From assembly GCA_963402885.1 (NCBI GenBank), contig OY727095.1:20465001-20529000 (forward strand): DNA of 64,000 bases, read 5' to 3'. The position numbers were made by a program, and so were the translations under genes. Under the pieces are notes generated by a model. It was not told the DNA's origin, did no database searches, and saw only the letters and a program-made list of their open reading frames with translations. Below are positions 36,801-46,479 of the stretch, in pieces (within the stretch, counting starts at the first letter, position 1; each line of letters starts with the position of its first letter). The DNA comes from Antedon bifida. Taxonomy: Eukaryota; Echinodermata; Crinoidea; Comatulida; Antedonidae.

Positions 36801-38773
36801 TCAACATCCATACAACATGTTTCTCAATATCTTCTGGGGGTTGATTTTTAACTGTTGACTTAAAGTCAATATGCTTGGTTATTTTTACTGTGTCATACAG
36901 AAGAGTAAGATTTGATGAACTCAATTTCCCAGAGGCTGTAAAATCCTGTAGTAGATCCTTGACACTTTCAGCTCTAGTTATACCTGTGTTAGATTTTGTC
37001 AGATGGTCTTTATATAATAGTTTTAAGGGTTTGAAGTATCCAAGTCGATCATACCATTCTGCTGTATCAATCAACAGTTGATTAAAATCTTCGACTGAGA
37101 TTTCTATAATGTGAAAATGAGTACAACACTATTTTAATTTATAACACATTTAAATTAATAGTCAGTAGATTAATCGGCATCCACAGTAAGAAGTTAAAAA
37201 ATTAAAAAGAACCAGATTTTGACTTAATTACAAGACCATTAAATACAAACTGAATTTTTTTGTATTACTGTGGCAGATTCATTTAGTAGGCCTACTTATA
37301 AAAACATAATCTTATCTATAAAATATAGAATTGACTGATAATCTTAAAAAAATAAAAATAAAAAAAATAATAATAATGTCAATATTGCCACTTGTTTTAG
37401 ACTGCTAATAACAGGAGAAATACAATGGACTAGTATGTACGGACCACTAAGTGAAACAAAGTTGGAAAATACAATACAACCATAAATTATAGTTAATTTA
37501 TTTTGTATTCATTATCTTTGACCTCTCTGCGACCTGAAGGTACTTTATGACATTTAAAGTTGGCTGAGATTACCAATGCATTCAAGGTAAAATCACCATT
37601 CTAAACACGTCAAGGAATTAGAACGCACTAACACCTACATAATATACAAAAATAAATAAAAGCAAATAAACTAACCATCAATGAAACTTCTCTTAGCTCC
37701 TGTCATTCCATTTCTTTCTAAAACAGTAAGAAATGTCTGCATCTTCGTAAAATCCTCATCAATGATTGCCCGGTCTTCAAAATCCTTAATCAAATTCCAG
37801 CTATCTGGGTATTTCTTTAATAATGGATTGTTAAAAAGAAAATCAAGTTTTGCTACTTCATCCTTTTTAAGTTCTAATCCCAACTGAAAAAGCTTCTGTC
37901 TGTAAGATGTCAACATTGATACTACATGGTTCTTAATATCTTCTGGAGGTTGATTCTTAACGTTTGACTTAAAGCCAAATTGCTTGGTTATCTTTATTGT
38001 GTCATATAGAATAGTAAGATTTGATGGACTTAAACTTCCAGAGGCTGTTAAATCCTGTAGTAGATCCCAGACACTTTCAGCTTTAGACACAGCTACATTA
38101 GATGTTTTCAAATGGTCTTTGTATAAAAGTTTCAACGCTTTGAGGTATCCAAGTCGGTCATACCAATTTGCTGTATCAGTCAACAGTTCATTAAATTCTT
38201 CCACTGAGATTTCTGAAATGTGAAAAAAATAAGACAACACCATAATAATTTTATAAACATGCATTATAGTACATGCAATGTAGTACATGATTCAAATGTG
38301 AGTAATATCCTTTTCAACTATCAAACTCATGTGTTTTTGGTGGCATCAAATGATATAATGTTCTCCCTAATATTATTTAAAATTTATCTCTACAAATTAT
38401 ATATGTTGTGTGAAATAAACTAAACTTATTATTATATATAACTTATTTTATACAATGTATTACCTTCTGTTTTAAAAGAATGTACCAATATTAACTCGTT
38501 TAAATTTAATTTTAAAAAACACATTTTATCGTAATTGTCTAATTGAATATTTTTTTAGATAATTGTTTTTAATTTAAATGTATATAGTAGATTCGTATTA
38601 GTTAAGTATAGTTTTATATATTTTGTCATTTTTAAGAGGGCCCCTGGATATCAGCTGACCTGCGGGTTCAGCTGGAAGGGTAACCCTCTATAAATAAAGT
38701 TGAAATAAAAATAAAATAAGAAATTTAAACTGAATATTACCTAGGGCCACATCTTACCTTCAGTGGATGCCAT
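17734..38773 (-). CDS. Giant NLR-like protein: DED-like repeats, NACHT, about 120 LRRs
   Basis: Seven exons joined by canonical splice sites give an uninterrupted reading frame of 14,892 nt (about 4,963 residues). Exons, 5' to 3': 38,758-38,773; 37,676-38,212; 36,570-37,103; 35,169-35,276; 34,004-34,543; 33,740-33,787; 17,734-30,842. All six introns are phase 1. Order of domains: paired DED-like folds (residues about 6-184, 185-362 and 399-578), NACHT from about 665 with Walker A GKGGMGKTT (678-686), Walker B LLDGLDE (about 765-771) and sensor TSRPE (about 796-800), then LRRs from about 1,250 to the end. NLR proteins are cytosolic sensors that oligomerise through NACHT and signal through death folds; that role is inferred here. 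There is no signal peptide and no membrane segment in the current frame. The ATG has a strong context (AACATGG). About 4,960 residues is several times the usual NLR length, because of the LRR array. Confidence 0.8.
20760..21540. repeat. Nearly identical adjacent LRR units inside the giant gene
   Basis: DNA from about 20,761-21,120 is repeated at 21,121-21,480 with only a few changes (for example GTAGCAACC versus GAGCAATCC near 20,955/21,315), and continues partly into 21,481-21,540. A 360-bp unit was therefore recently duplicated in tandem, keeping frame. Confidence 0.85.
22030..23900. repeat. Four-unit block copied within the LRR array
   Basis: Positions around 22,037-22,321 recur almost base for base at 23,531-23,815 (offset 1,494 bp). 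Similarly, the loop-bearing stretch near 22,740-22,870 recurs near 24,593-24,720 (offset about 1,853 bp, five units). Multi-unit segments have been duplicated or converted inside one exon. Confidence 0.8.
31090..31400 (-). mobile_element. LINE-type 3' end with (TGAAA)n tail, in intron 6
   Basis: On the minus strand a segment ends with GGAAAATAAATGTCTTTTGA followed by AATGAAATG repeats at 31,094-31,110. The same style of ending (GGAAATAAATGTTACTATGA then AATGAAATG) closes the LINE fragment at 47,826, so both are probably 3' ends of one LINE family. Confidence 0.45.
31401..31942. other. Intron 6 remainder, nothing recognised
   Basis: AT-rich intronic sequence between two LINE remnants. There is no exon with matching phase and splice sites. 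Confidence 0.4.
31943..33560 (-). pseudogene. LINE reverse-transcriptase relic in intron 6
   Basis: Across shifting minus-strand frames the following reverse-transcriptase blocks appear in order: ATGIDGFPSEFFKYSP near 33,310; VYIAFVDFQKAFDLISHKG near 32,930; AGVQQGSLLSPF near 32,770; the catalytic LLFTDDLAL near 32,655; and WGFKVNIDKTKIIVFKHGG near 32,560. A C-terminal GRLLHPKVKTNRFRN segment follows near 32,180. The element ends at 31,943-31,960 in ATCGT-type pentamers. Several stops and frameshifts make it dead. It lies in the same orientation as the host gene's intron 6. Confidence 0.75.
33740..33787 (-). CDS. Giant NLR exon 6: micro-exon
   Basis: Acceptor TTTATTTAG, donor GTAATG, 48 nt, phase 1 at both ends. 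It encodes the linker DAESTERVMKLSPIDK between the death-fold exons and the NACHT exon. The open frame and matching phase support it, although so short an exon could be skipped without changing frame. Confidence 0.55.
34004..34543 (-). CDS. Giant NLR exon 5: third, divergent pair of death-fold modules
   Basis: Acceptor TTTTCGCAG, donor GTATGT, 540 nt, phase 1 at both ends, residues about 399-578. The first module carries FYKWLRFCLFDEICLEDLT and then CLFNELQRTGKITPYKFTV with LLDIAILTGF-type ending (here VVLDIAILTGF). The second has FRKQLFQALREIGQNEL and WDAVLILEREKLLNTPAQI. It differs from exons 2 and 3 but shows the same two-module helical layout and length. Death-fold assignment is by pattern only. 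Confidence 0.7.
35169..35276 (-). CDS. Giant NLR exon 4: charged linker
   Basis: Acceptor TTTCAG, donor GTGAGT, 108 nt, phase 1 at both ends. It encodes a 36-residue hydrophilic linker with Ser/Asp-rich (DQSSSDCED) then basic (PPQKKASQSQETR) sequence, probably disordered. A partly deleted duplicate of this exon lies at about 35,751-35,850. Confidence 0.65.
35751..35850 (-). pseudogene. Decayed duplicate of exon 4
   Basis: Both flanks of exon 4 recur here: TTGTTTCTTGTGATTGGGAAG (donor side) and GTAAAG-TTGATTCACT (acceptor side). The coding interior between them has been deleted, and the donor GTGAGT has become GTGGGT with two bases lost before it. It lies in intron 3, about 0.6 kb upstream of the intact exon in gene order. 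Confidence 0.6.
35851..36569. other. Intron 3 remainder, nothing recognised
   Basis: No exon or repeat is identified between the exon 4 relic and exon 3. Confidence 0.4.
36570..37103 (-). CDS. Giant NLR exon 3: second pair of DED-like folds
   Basis: Acceptor CATTATAG, donor GTTGGT, 534 nt, phase 1 at both ends, residues about 185-362. It aligns with exon 2 from first residue to last: EISVEDFNQLL at the start, LKLLYKDHLTKSNTG, DLLQDFTASGKLSSSNLT, KNQPPEDIEKHVV, FLTILERNGMTRA at the end. It is therefore a tandem exon duplication, with many conservative changes suggesting selection on the fold. Confidence 0.75.
37676..38212 (-). CDS. Giant NLR exon 2: first pair of DED-like folds
   Basis: Acceptor CATTTCAG, donor GTTAGT, 537 nt, phase 1 at both ends. 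It encodes residues about 6-184. Two helical modules are visible. The first has LKLLYKDHL, then WDLLQDLTASGSLSPSNLT; the second has FQLGLELKKDEVAKLDFLF, then WNLIKDFEDRAIIDEDFTKM and FLTVLERNG. Both follow the pattern of death-effector domains (short helix, charged patch, 'L..L...G.L...NL..L'). Exon 3 is a diverged duplicate. The fold call is by eye; a death domain or another death-fold subtype is possible. Confidence 0.7.
38520..38715 (+). mobile_element. Retroelement 3' end in intron 1
   Basis: A segment ending in GTAACCCTCTATAAATAAAG followed by ATAAAAT repeats (38,700-38,720) looks like the 3' UTR and tail of a truncated LINE, inserted antisense to the host gene. No coding part remains. 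Confidence 0.4.
38758..38773 (-). CDS. Giant NLR exon 1: start codon exon
   Basis: A 16-nt coding exon with ATG at 38,773 encodes MASTE plus one base, ending at donor GTAAGA. The ATG context AACATGG is favourable. Joining to exon 2 completes the codon as GAA (Glu). Such tiny start exons before death-fold exons are easily missed by gene predictors. Confidence 0.65.
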
Positions 38774-41700
38774 GTTGAACTAGATCACCTCTAGTATAGT
38801 AGTATTATATTTGTTTTCATCCAAAATTATCTAAAAAAAAATTAACAAATTCTACTTCAGATATTTGTAAAAGAGTATTGTAAAATTTCAACGAAATCTT
38901 CTAATTTACTATACTAAAGTGAAGTATCTTCTACACAGTAAACAAACCAACATACATACTTACATCAATTCATCAATACTTGCAGAATTCAGGTTACAAT
39001 TCACATGTAAAGTAGGCTCAGGTATCTTGATGTACAACATACTACATCTTGAATGCTAAAAGCAAGTAGATGTGGTTCCATAAGCAGAAGCCACTCCTTA
39101 CTGAATGACAAAAACTGCTGATCAACTGATCATTTAAACCAATCATATCTCTGATGAATTTGCTATGCTTAATAATTCTGTTGTTCGTGTTTCAATGCTA
39201 CACCCACGCATTCTTTATCCTGTAAAAATAGTAACACTGGTTTTTACTGGTTTTAAAATATATCTACATTCAAATTGTGCAACTTTCCATGACAATGAAA
39301 AACTTTGTAAGTAGCTATCGACAAGCATCACTACTAAATGTCAACCCTTTTATCTAAAAGTTTTCCATTCAAAAACCAAAGAACAGAAAACAATATAAAG
39401 GTATTGAAAGGCATTGGCATAACGGCTATGAGTGCTCACTGGATAAACCCAGGGGCCATTGAGCTTACGGAAACCCCTGAGCAGGGCCCAAAAGCAAAAA
39501 CAAGCATTCAAATATGTTGAAAAAGGCTAAAAACGCCAGGCCTCTGCATTTAATATGCTACTGTACTGCTAAAAGGTCTAGGTTTTTGACAATGGAGTCT
39601 CCTATAAAATGACAAAGGTTTGTAATGTGTTTACATGTGTTCACTTCAACTTAAACTTTCAAATTAAAATAATTGTTCCTTATAATAAAACACACAAGAA
39701 AAGAAAATAGAGATATTATAATACACTATATTAACAAAATAAGTAAAGATCTTGAAAGATACTAAATAATAAAAGTCTAAATACTGAAACACCAGACACT
39801 TTACCAAGATACTTACTGTTGTCAAGATACTAAATAATATAAGTCTAAATACTGAAACACCAGACACTTTACCAAAATACTTACTGTTTTCAAGTTTTAC
39901 TACCAAGAAAAAGATTCTTCGCTTTAAAGCAACAGGATGATAATTACGTTTTTTTCTTCAATAATAACTCTCATCTCAGGCTATAGAAGATAATGTAACA
40001 TTTTGGTGATAATAGTTGACACTAGGTAATCTTGTAACATTTTGCATTTAGACAATCTGCTGTTAACAAAACCCTGCTATTTGGTTCTTTCAATAAAATT
40101 AAATTTCAATATTATAAAAATGAGACTGGTAGATAAAGAACAGGGAATTCTATCCATCAGTTGGTAATACTGTACATTTTTAAAACAGGTTGATTGTGGT
40201 TACTTTTAAATTGGATTGTGTTAATTTGATACTTTTAATACCTTATATAATATCTAGTGTCTGGAATAAGAGAGACATTTTTACACGTTAATTGCTATTA
40301 AACAAAACCATGGAGTAGAGAATATTCTTTACTTGACAAAACCCTACTTCTTACAGTAGGTCTTTTAATGAAATAAATAAAGGTGCAATGACTATGAGTA
40401 GAAAAAGAAGATGGGAAAATATGTTAATCAAATAATTCAAAGAATTTTTGTAAGAAAAAAAAAATTATTAGTTATAGTAAAATAGTAACGTTATTGCACT
40501 AGTTTTAGTTAGTTTGTTAGCTCTTTTAGTATTAGTTTCATTACATTGGTCCAGCTGGGTGGTTGGGCTGCATGTTGGTCCTAGATTTTAGGCCACAAAA
40601 TAAAAAGTTTGCTGAACGCAGTATAGGAATTATATAAATATTACAATCAGGGTTCAATGCACGACTGCAGTAATCAAGACGATTAAGGCAAGACCTTTCA
40701 ATAATAAAAATATAGATATTGTAAATTGTGTACAGTATTTAGTATTAAATTTAGTAGAATATTACCAATCAAAAGATAAAATATTTAAACCAACTTGTTG
40801 ATTGTTAAACATTCAATCTGTATCAGTGATTTCTCACAATAGGGATTTACTTGTTTGAATAGCATTGACGTCAATACACAATTTCTTTCATTATATTTCT
40901 TTACTTCTTTCAATTCCTGTTTCACAGCTGAATGCACACATTTAATCTATACCTACTTTCATATTTTATAAATAGTCATTCTGGGTTTTACACAAATTAA
41001 CTACAACACAACGTTAACTTTCTGCATAATTTTTCTGTAGATTTTAATATCATACTTTACCTAGAACGATAAAAATCAACTAATGAATTCTGCCATCAAA
41101 AGTTACAAAAACACAGTATATGAATTGGTCTACAGTTTACATAGCTGCTGCCCTCAACAAAATTGACTATTTATTTGAATATTATAAACAACCTTTGAAT
41201 GGTATTTTTGTAATAAGTGCCACAAAAGTTCATGCTTACTTTGATATGAGGGCAGTATATACCTCCTAGTGTAAACTTTTCATTGCAAAAATGTAATAGT
41301 TTTAAACAATAATATTAAAGTAGCCTACAGTACATTACATACATTATTACTCCAAATACTGCATCATATATGAAGAAACACACCAGTTACAATGTGTTCA
41401 TTATTTACACTATAATATATTTTAATACCAACAAAAACATACATGCCAACATGGGAGACTCCCATATTTTAGACTCGTCTCCTGGCATAACATTGTTCTC
41501 CCGGTTTTCCACATTTTCTCCCGGATCACAAAGATAACTGAATTTTGATGTATATGTGTTGTTTTCTACATTAAAAATAACAAAAAGGATTAAAAACACA
41601 CGCACATTTACGATAAGCCATTGTATGACCATCTGCGACCATAATTTTTTTATTTTCTTCTGAACGGAAAGGGGATTCCCCTCACATAGCCATCAGGCAA

Positions 41701-42412
41701 TACTGCGCAACTTCTCGATTATAGATAGAGGGCGCTGTTGACCTTAAAAACACCACCCTCCCATTTTCTTACCTTCTGATGTTGGCATATGTATGCAAAA
41801 ACAATTCTAGAACATTTTTATTTTTATTTAATAAGCGAACAAACTAAATCAGTATTCATTATTGTTCTTTGTATGTATTGTAAATCAAATACTAGGCTAT
41901 AATTCAAAACTAAATCTAATTAATGCTCAATGATTAAAACTTCTTTTACCTTGTTTAAAAATCTCAAATTTTTGTTTTCTGTTTTTACCTTTAAATGTGC
42001 TTACTTTAATTTTAGGTTTAATTTTATATTTTCTTTTGTCCATTTATATATTGTATTTTGTTTACATTTATGTAGTTAAGACTAAACTGAACCACTTTGG
42101 AAATCAGTACATTGTATTGAAAGTGTATTTCAGAATAAAGAAAGATTAAATAAATATCTGAGAAATCAGTTTACATTGGTTATTGCAATTAATACATACA
42201 GGCACATCCTGTGTATGGTACAGTCCGAGTAAGTTAGTCCATGGGCTGGAGGGGGTTACCGTGCACCCCCCACCACAGTTAAACTTCTTTGGTATCATTT
42301 TCTTCCCACGGACATATAGAGTGAAAAAATCGACGTTAACAAGAAAAATATAGGGATGCATTGTATGTACTTGCGTCATTTGTAATGATCATCAGTGTTT
42401 TATCTTCAAATA
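38774..42412. other. Upstream region of giant NLR gene, no gene seen
   Basis: The 5' UTR and promoter of the NLR gene must start here, but I see no clear TATA box or initiator. A 68-bp direct duplication lies at 39,757-39,892. Around 41,440-41,660 there is a dispersed-looking repeat (GGGAGACTCCCATATTTTAG). Otherwise it is AT-rich and unannotated. Confidence 0.4.
39757..39892. repeat. 68-bp direct duplication
   Basis: Two adjacent copies of a unit starting AGATACTAAATAATA and containing GAAACACCAGACACTTTACC, at 39,757 and 39,825, differ at a few positions. Confidence 0.85.
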
Positions 42413-44250
42413 TTTTTTGGGGTAGGGGGTAACATTTATCCTAATAACCCAAGAATCCAACATCCAATTAGTATTATCTTAGTAACATTGTGTAGCATAC
42501 ATCTTTTAAAATCTTTTAAAATTTAAATAAAATTAATCGGAAGATTATTAAGGTCAGTAAAGGTCAAAAGGTCATTGACCTTTTGCAAAATGCAAATTTT
42601 TCCCAAAATATAGATAAATTTCAATATCGTATCTACAATTTTCAATATTTTTTATCTTAATTGTGTTTTACTTGTGCTTACTGACATATTGAATAAGAAA
42701 ATATATGTTAACAAGATAAAAATTGCAGTTCATTATATACAAATTGTTATTTTTTATTGTTAAAAATTGCAATAAAAATACATTTTTTGGGGTAGGGGGT
42801 AACAATAATAGCAATAACCCAAGAATCAAACATCTAATTAGTATGATCTTGGTGTCGTTGTGTAGCATTCATGTTTTTTAATCATATAAAATTTGAATAC
42901 AATTAATCGAACCATTTTTAAGGTCAGTAGAGGTCAAAAGGTCACTGACCTTTTGCAAAATTGCAAATATTTTCCATAATGATATACATTTCAATATCAA
43001 ATCTCCAATTTTCAATATTTTTTATTTTAATTGTGTTTTACTTGTGTTTACTGACATATTGAATAACAAAATATGTGTTAACATGAAAAAAATTGCACTG
43101 CATTAATACCATTGTCATGTAATTTTGTTATTCTTCAAAATTACAATAAAAAGACATTTTTGGGGTAGGGGGTAACATTTATCCTAATAACCCAAGAATC
43201 CAACACCTAATTAGTATTATCTTGGTACCATTGTGTAGCATACATCTTTTAAAATCTTTTAAAATTTAAATAAAATTAATCGGAAGATTAGTAGGGTCAG
43301 TAGAGGTCAAAAGGTCATTGACCTTTTACAAAAATGCACATTTTTGCCAAAATATAGATAAATTTCAACATAGTATCTACAATTTTCAATATGTTTTATC
43401 TTAATTGTGTTTTACTTGTGCTTACTGACATATTGAATAAGAAATTATATGTTAACAAGATTAAAATTGCAGTTCATTATACATAAATTATCATTTTTTA
43501 TTGTTAAAAATTGCAATAAAAATACATTTTTTGGGGTAGGGTGGAACATTAATAGCAATAACCCAAGAATCAAACATCTAATTAGTATGATCTTGGTGTC
43601 GTTGTGTAGCATTCGTGTTTTTTAGTCATATAGAATTTTAATAAAATTAATTGAACCATGTTTAAGGTCAGTAGAGGTCAAAAAGGTCACTGACCTTTTT
43701 CAAAATTGCAAATATTTGCCATAATGAGATACATTTCAATATCAAATCTCCAATTTTTTCAATACTTTTTATTTTAATTGTGTTTTACTTGTGTTTACTG
43801 ACATTGAATAACAAAATGTGTGTTGACATGAAAAAAATTGCAGTGCATTAATATACCATTGTCATGTAATTTTATTATTCTTCAAAATTGCAATAAAAAG
43901 ACATTTTTGGGGTAGGGGATAGCATTAATACCAATAACCCAAGAATCTAACATCTAATTAGTACGATCTTGGTATTGATGTGTAGCATATATGCTTTTGT
44001 AATCATGTAGAATTTAAATGAAATTAATCGACTGATTACTAAGGTCAGTAGAGGTCAAAAGGTCACTGACCTTTTGCAAAAATGTAATTTTTTGGCAAAA
44101 TGAGATGTATTTCAAAATCAGATCTCCAATTCTCGATATTTTTTTATTTGAATTGTCTTTTACTTGTGCTTACTAACATATTGAATAAGAAAATGTGTGT
44201 TAAGATAAAAAATTGCAGTACATTGTATAAAAATTGTCAATTATTAATTG
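42413..44250. repeat. 372-bp satellite, five units, with conserved AGGTCA clusters
   Basis: Units begin with TTTTGGGGTAGGGGGTAACA at about 42,413, 42,785, 43,157, 43,529 and 43,905. Units 1 and 3 resemble each other, as do 2 and 4, suggesting a 744-bp dimer. Each unit carries the same cluster of nuclear-receptor half-sites: AGGTCA, four bases, AGGTCA, two or three bases, AGGTCA, one base, TGACCT. The clusters lie at 42,551-42,581, 42,921-42,951, 43,294-43,324, 43,665-43,696 and 44,042-44,072. The array lies about 3.6 kb upstream of the NLR start codon. Confidence 0.85.
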
Positions 44251-44289
44251 TTAAATCGTGTCCAATATGAACAAGTAGTAGTTTACCTT

Positions 44290-44550
44290 GAAATGGTCAA
44301 AGAGGAGTTCACCATTGAAAGACATTCACATTCAAGAGAATTATGATCCAAACACAGCAAATGATGACATCAGTCTTCCAAAAACTTTGAACCCTTACAG
44401 AGACAATGACTTGTATTGACTATATTTCCGGTTTCATCTGTCGAAAAATCCAATCTTCAATTTCTTGCTCTAGTTGTCTTACAGCACTAACTCAAAGTTC
44501 ACAAGTGACCATTGATGATCATGGCTATTCATCAATCAGTGAACATGACA
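44290..44550 (+). pseudogene. Relic of a DNA-transposase C-terminal region
   Basis: The plus strand encodes a segment containing YISGFICRKI and SCSSCLTALT, resembling the conserved 'YIAGYV.RKL...C..C...L' block of P-element/THAP9-type transposases. It is preceded by other open fragments with stops. It runs in frame into LINE endonuclease sequence downstream, making a chance fusion frame (44,406-45,113). Confidence 0.45.
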
Positions 44551-44579
44551 AACTAACAAGTGATGCGTGTAAACCAACA

Positions 44580-45665
44580 ACTCCTGCGTTTAATCTTCAA
44601 TCAATCAACTTGGAAATTGTATGGGTTGAGATTACATGTAAGCTTGGTAAGATCTTGATCGGATGCTTCTATCGCCCACCCAATGCACCTATGCTGTACA
44701 CACAAAACTTTTTAAATTACATGGAAGAAGTACTAGATAATAGTCATCACTACAAAGCCATCATTCTTCTAGGGGATTTTAATATTCGTCACCAAAGACA
44801 ATATCTTGTAAATAACTTTGAATATCTTATTTTTGATTTCTTACAAATGGTAAACTTTCATACAAGAATAGTTAACAATTCTGGTGAAGGCAACACCTTG
44901 GACCTAATTTTTAGCAATAGGCCTGAGTTGTTCAATATCGAACAAATTGAAGGTCTGGGTAAAAGTGATCATGTGGGTGTGAAATTTAATATGAATGTAA
45001 AGTTAACTGGTTTTCGAAAACTACCAAATAAATCAAAATTTCTGTACTCAAAATTTAACCCTAACCTATTACACAAAGAATTAGAATCTGTAGATTGGAA
45101 TTCGTGTAAATGATGTTGATACATCCTTGATCAATTTTATGGATATGCTTTGAAAAGTGTTTAATAAGATCGTACCTAAAGGTTGTCAGGTTAAGTCGAC
45201 AAAAAGAAAAGAACCTATAGAAAGGCTAAAGCAAAACCAGAAAATGTTAATCTATGGGACAGGTATAAGGCAATTATAAATAATGTAAAATATATGTGTA
45301 AAAAGAGTTACTATGAATATGTAAAACAATTAGCAACAAACTCTATAAAGACCAAAAACCTTTTTTGGCGTTCGTTAATGCTAAACGGCGTAAATGCTTT
45401 CCAACAAGCTTTAAGTTTGATAACATCACAACAGATGATCCTAGTTTAGTTGCTAATAAATTTAATACATTTTTTCATAGTAACTTTTCTAAACCTGTAC
45501 CCAATGATAACCAGATGGTAGTTTCACTGGTTGATCCTCCTCTTTCTGATCTGCTGATCAATGAAGCGGATGTCTCTAGATAAGAATAAATCCTCAAGGC
45601 CTGACGGTATCTCCCCTAAAATGCTTAAACTGTCATCTTACACAATCATTGGTGTAATGTAAGTA
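44580..45665 (+). pseudogene. LINE endonuclease and reverse-transcriptase N-terminus, truncated
   Basis: Endonuclease motifs in order: GCFYRPP near 44,660, LLGDFN near 44,770, GNTLDLIFSN near 44,892 and KSDHVGV near 44,963. The N-terminal part of the endonuclease is missing. After a stop at 45,113 the linker and start of the reverse transcriptase continue in broken frames (FWRSLM-like region near 45,365, and KSSRPDGISPKMLK near 45,585). The element belongs to the CR1/L2-like (apurinic endonuclease) LINE group by motif style. Confidence 0.7.
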
Positions 45666-45904
45666 ATGTTTTAACTTATGGTTAAATTCATCCAAAACCC
45701 CATTGACTTCCACATTCATTTTTGCTTTAAATTACAGTTTTTTTCAGGTAAATAATGTTTTTTTTTTTTTATCAAATTTGTTGTCAAAATGAATAATTAT
45801 TAGTATTATTTAACAGTAAATGGCATATTCATCAAAAACATTTAAACAAAATTTTAATTAACAATATATATATCTTTAAATGATATTCCTCTTCTTTTTT
45901 TAAA
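45666..45904. other. Fragment of dispersed repeat
   Basis: Contains TTAAATTACAGTTTTTTTCA near 45,730, related to the dispersed repeat at 10,626-10,745. No gene is seen. Confidence 0.4.
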
Positions 45905-46105
45905 TTTCATATAACACAATACCATCTTTTTATTTCTTGGAAGCAGCCACTGGTCTTGCCTTTAGTCGGTCTGTGGTCCTGCCTCTGTAATCTCGTTGGA
46001 TGACATTTAAATCTTGCATGCATACTCTCGCCACCTTGTTCCCAATGAAAGCCTAGGCCAACCTTCCATTTTTTAATCCATGGGACAACATGGTGGCACA
46101 AGATT
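45905..46105 (-). pseudogene. Fragment of a transposon-associated ORF (SEQ..E..H type)
   Basis: The minus strand encodes LGFHWEQGGESMHARF in an open stretch of about 64 codons. This resembles the 'LGF.SEQ..E..H..F' region near the C-terminus of a large uncharacterised protein family, repeated in many invertebrate genomes. It has no start and is cut off on both sides. Related N-terminal parts of what may be the same family lie on the opposite strand at 47,830-49,320. Confidence 0.35.
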
Positions 46106-46479
46106 TGTAGCTTTGTTGGTTCAGTTTCCTTAAATTGATGAAATATGTTGGTGTAGACAGATATTTTTTGTTCTGTAGATATTAAATGTTTTTATAATTA
46201 ATTGATAAAATAATAGAAATAAGAAAAAAAATAGATACTAGTACTGTAATTTTACAATAGAATAAAAGGAAAAACATAAGTAACTATTTCAATATACTGC
46301 AGGCAGTTTCAGTAGAACACTGATTGACTTACTATAGGAATCTTTCGAAATAATATTTTATAAAATAGAAATAACAAGATTAAGAACTAAGAACATTAAA
46401 TGTTGGAATGGATCAGTCATTGACTGATATATTTTGCTAAAAATCTGTGTTGCACTTACCTTGAGTCCTATACATGTTT
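46106..46479. other. Nothing recognised
   Basis: AT-rich sequence without a supported gene or repeat. Confidence 0.4.
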
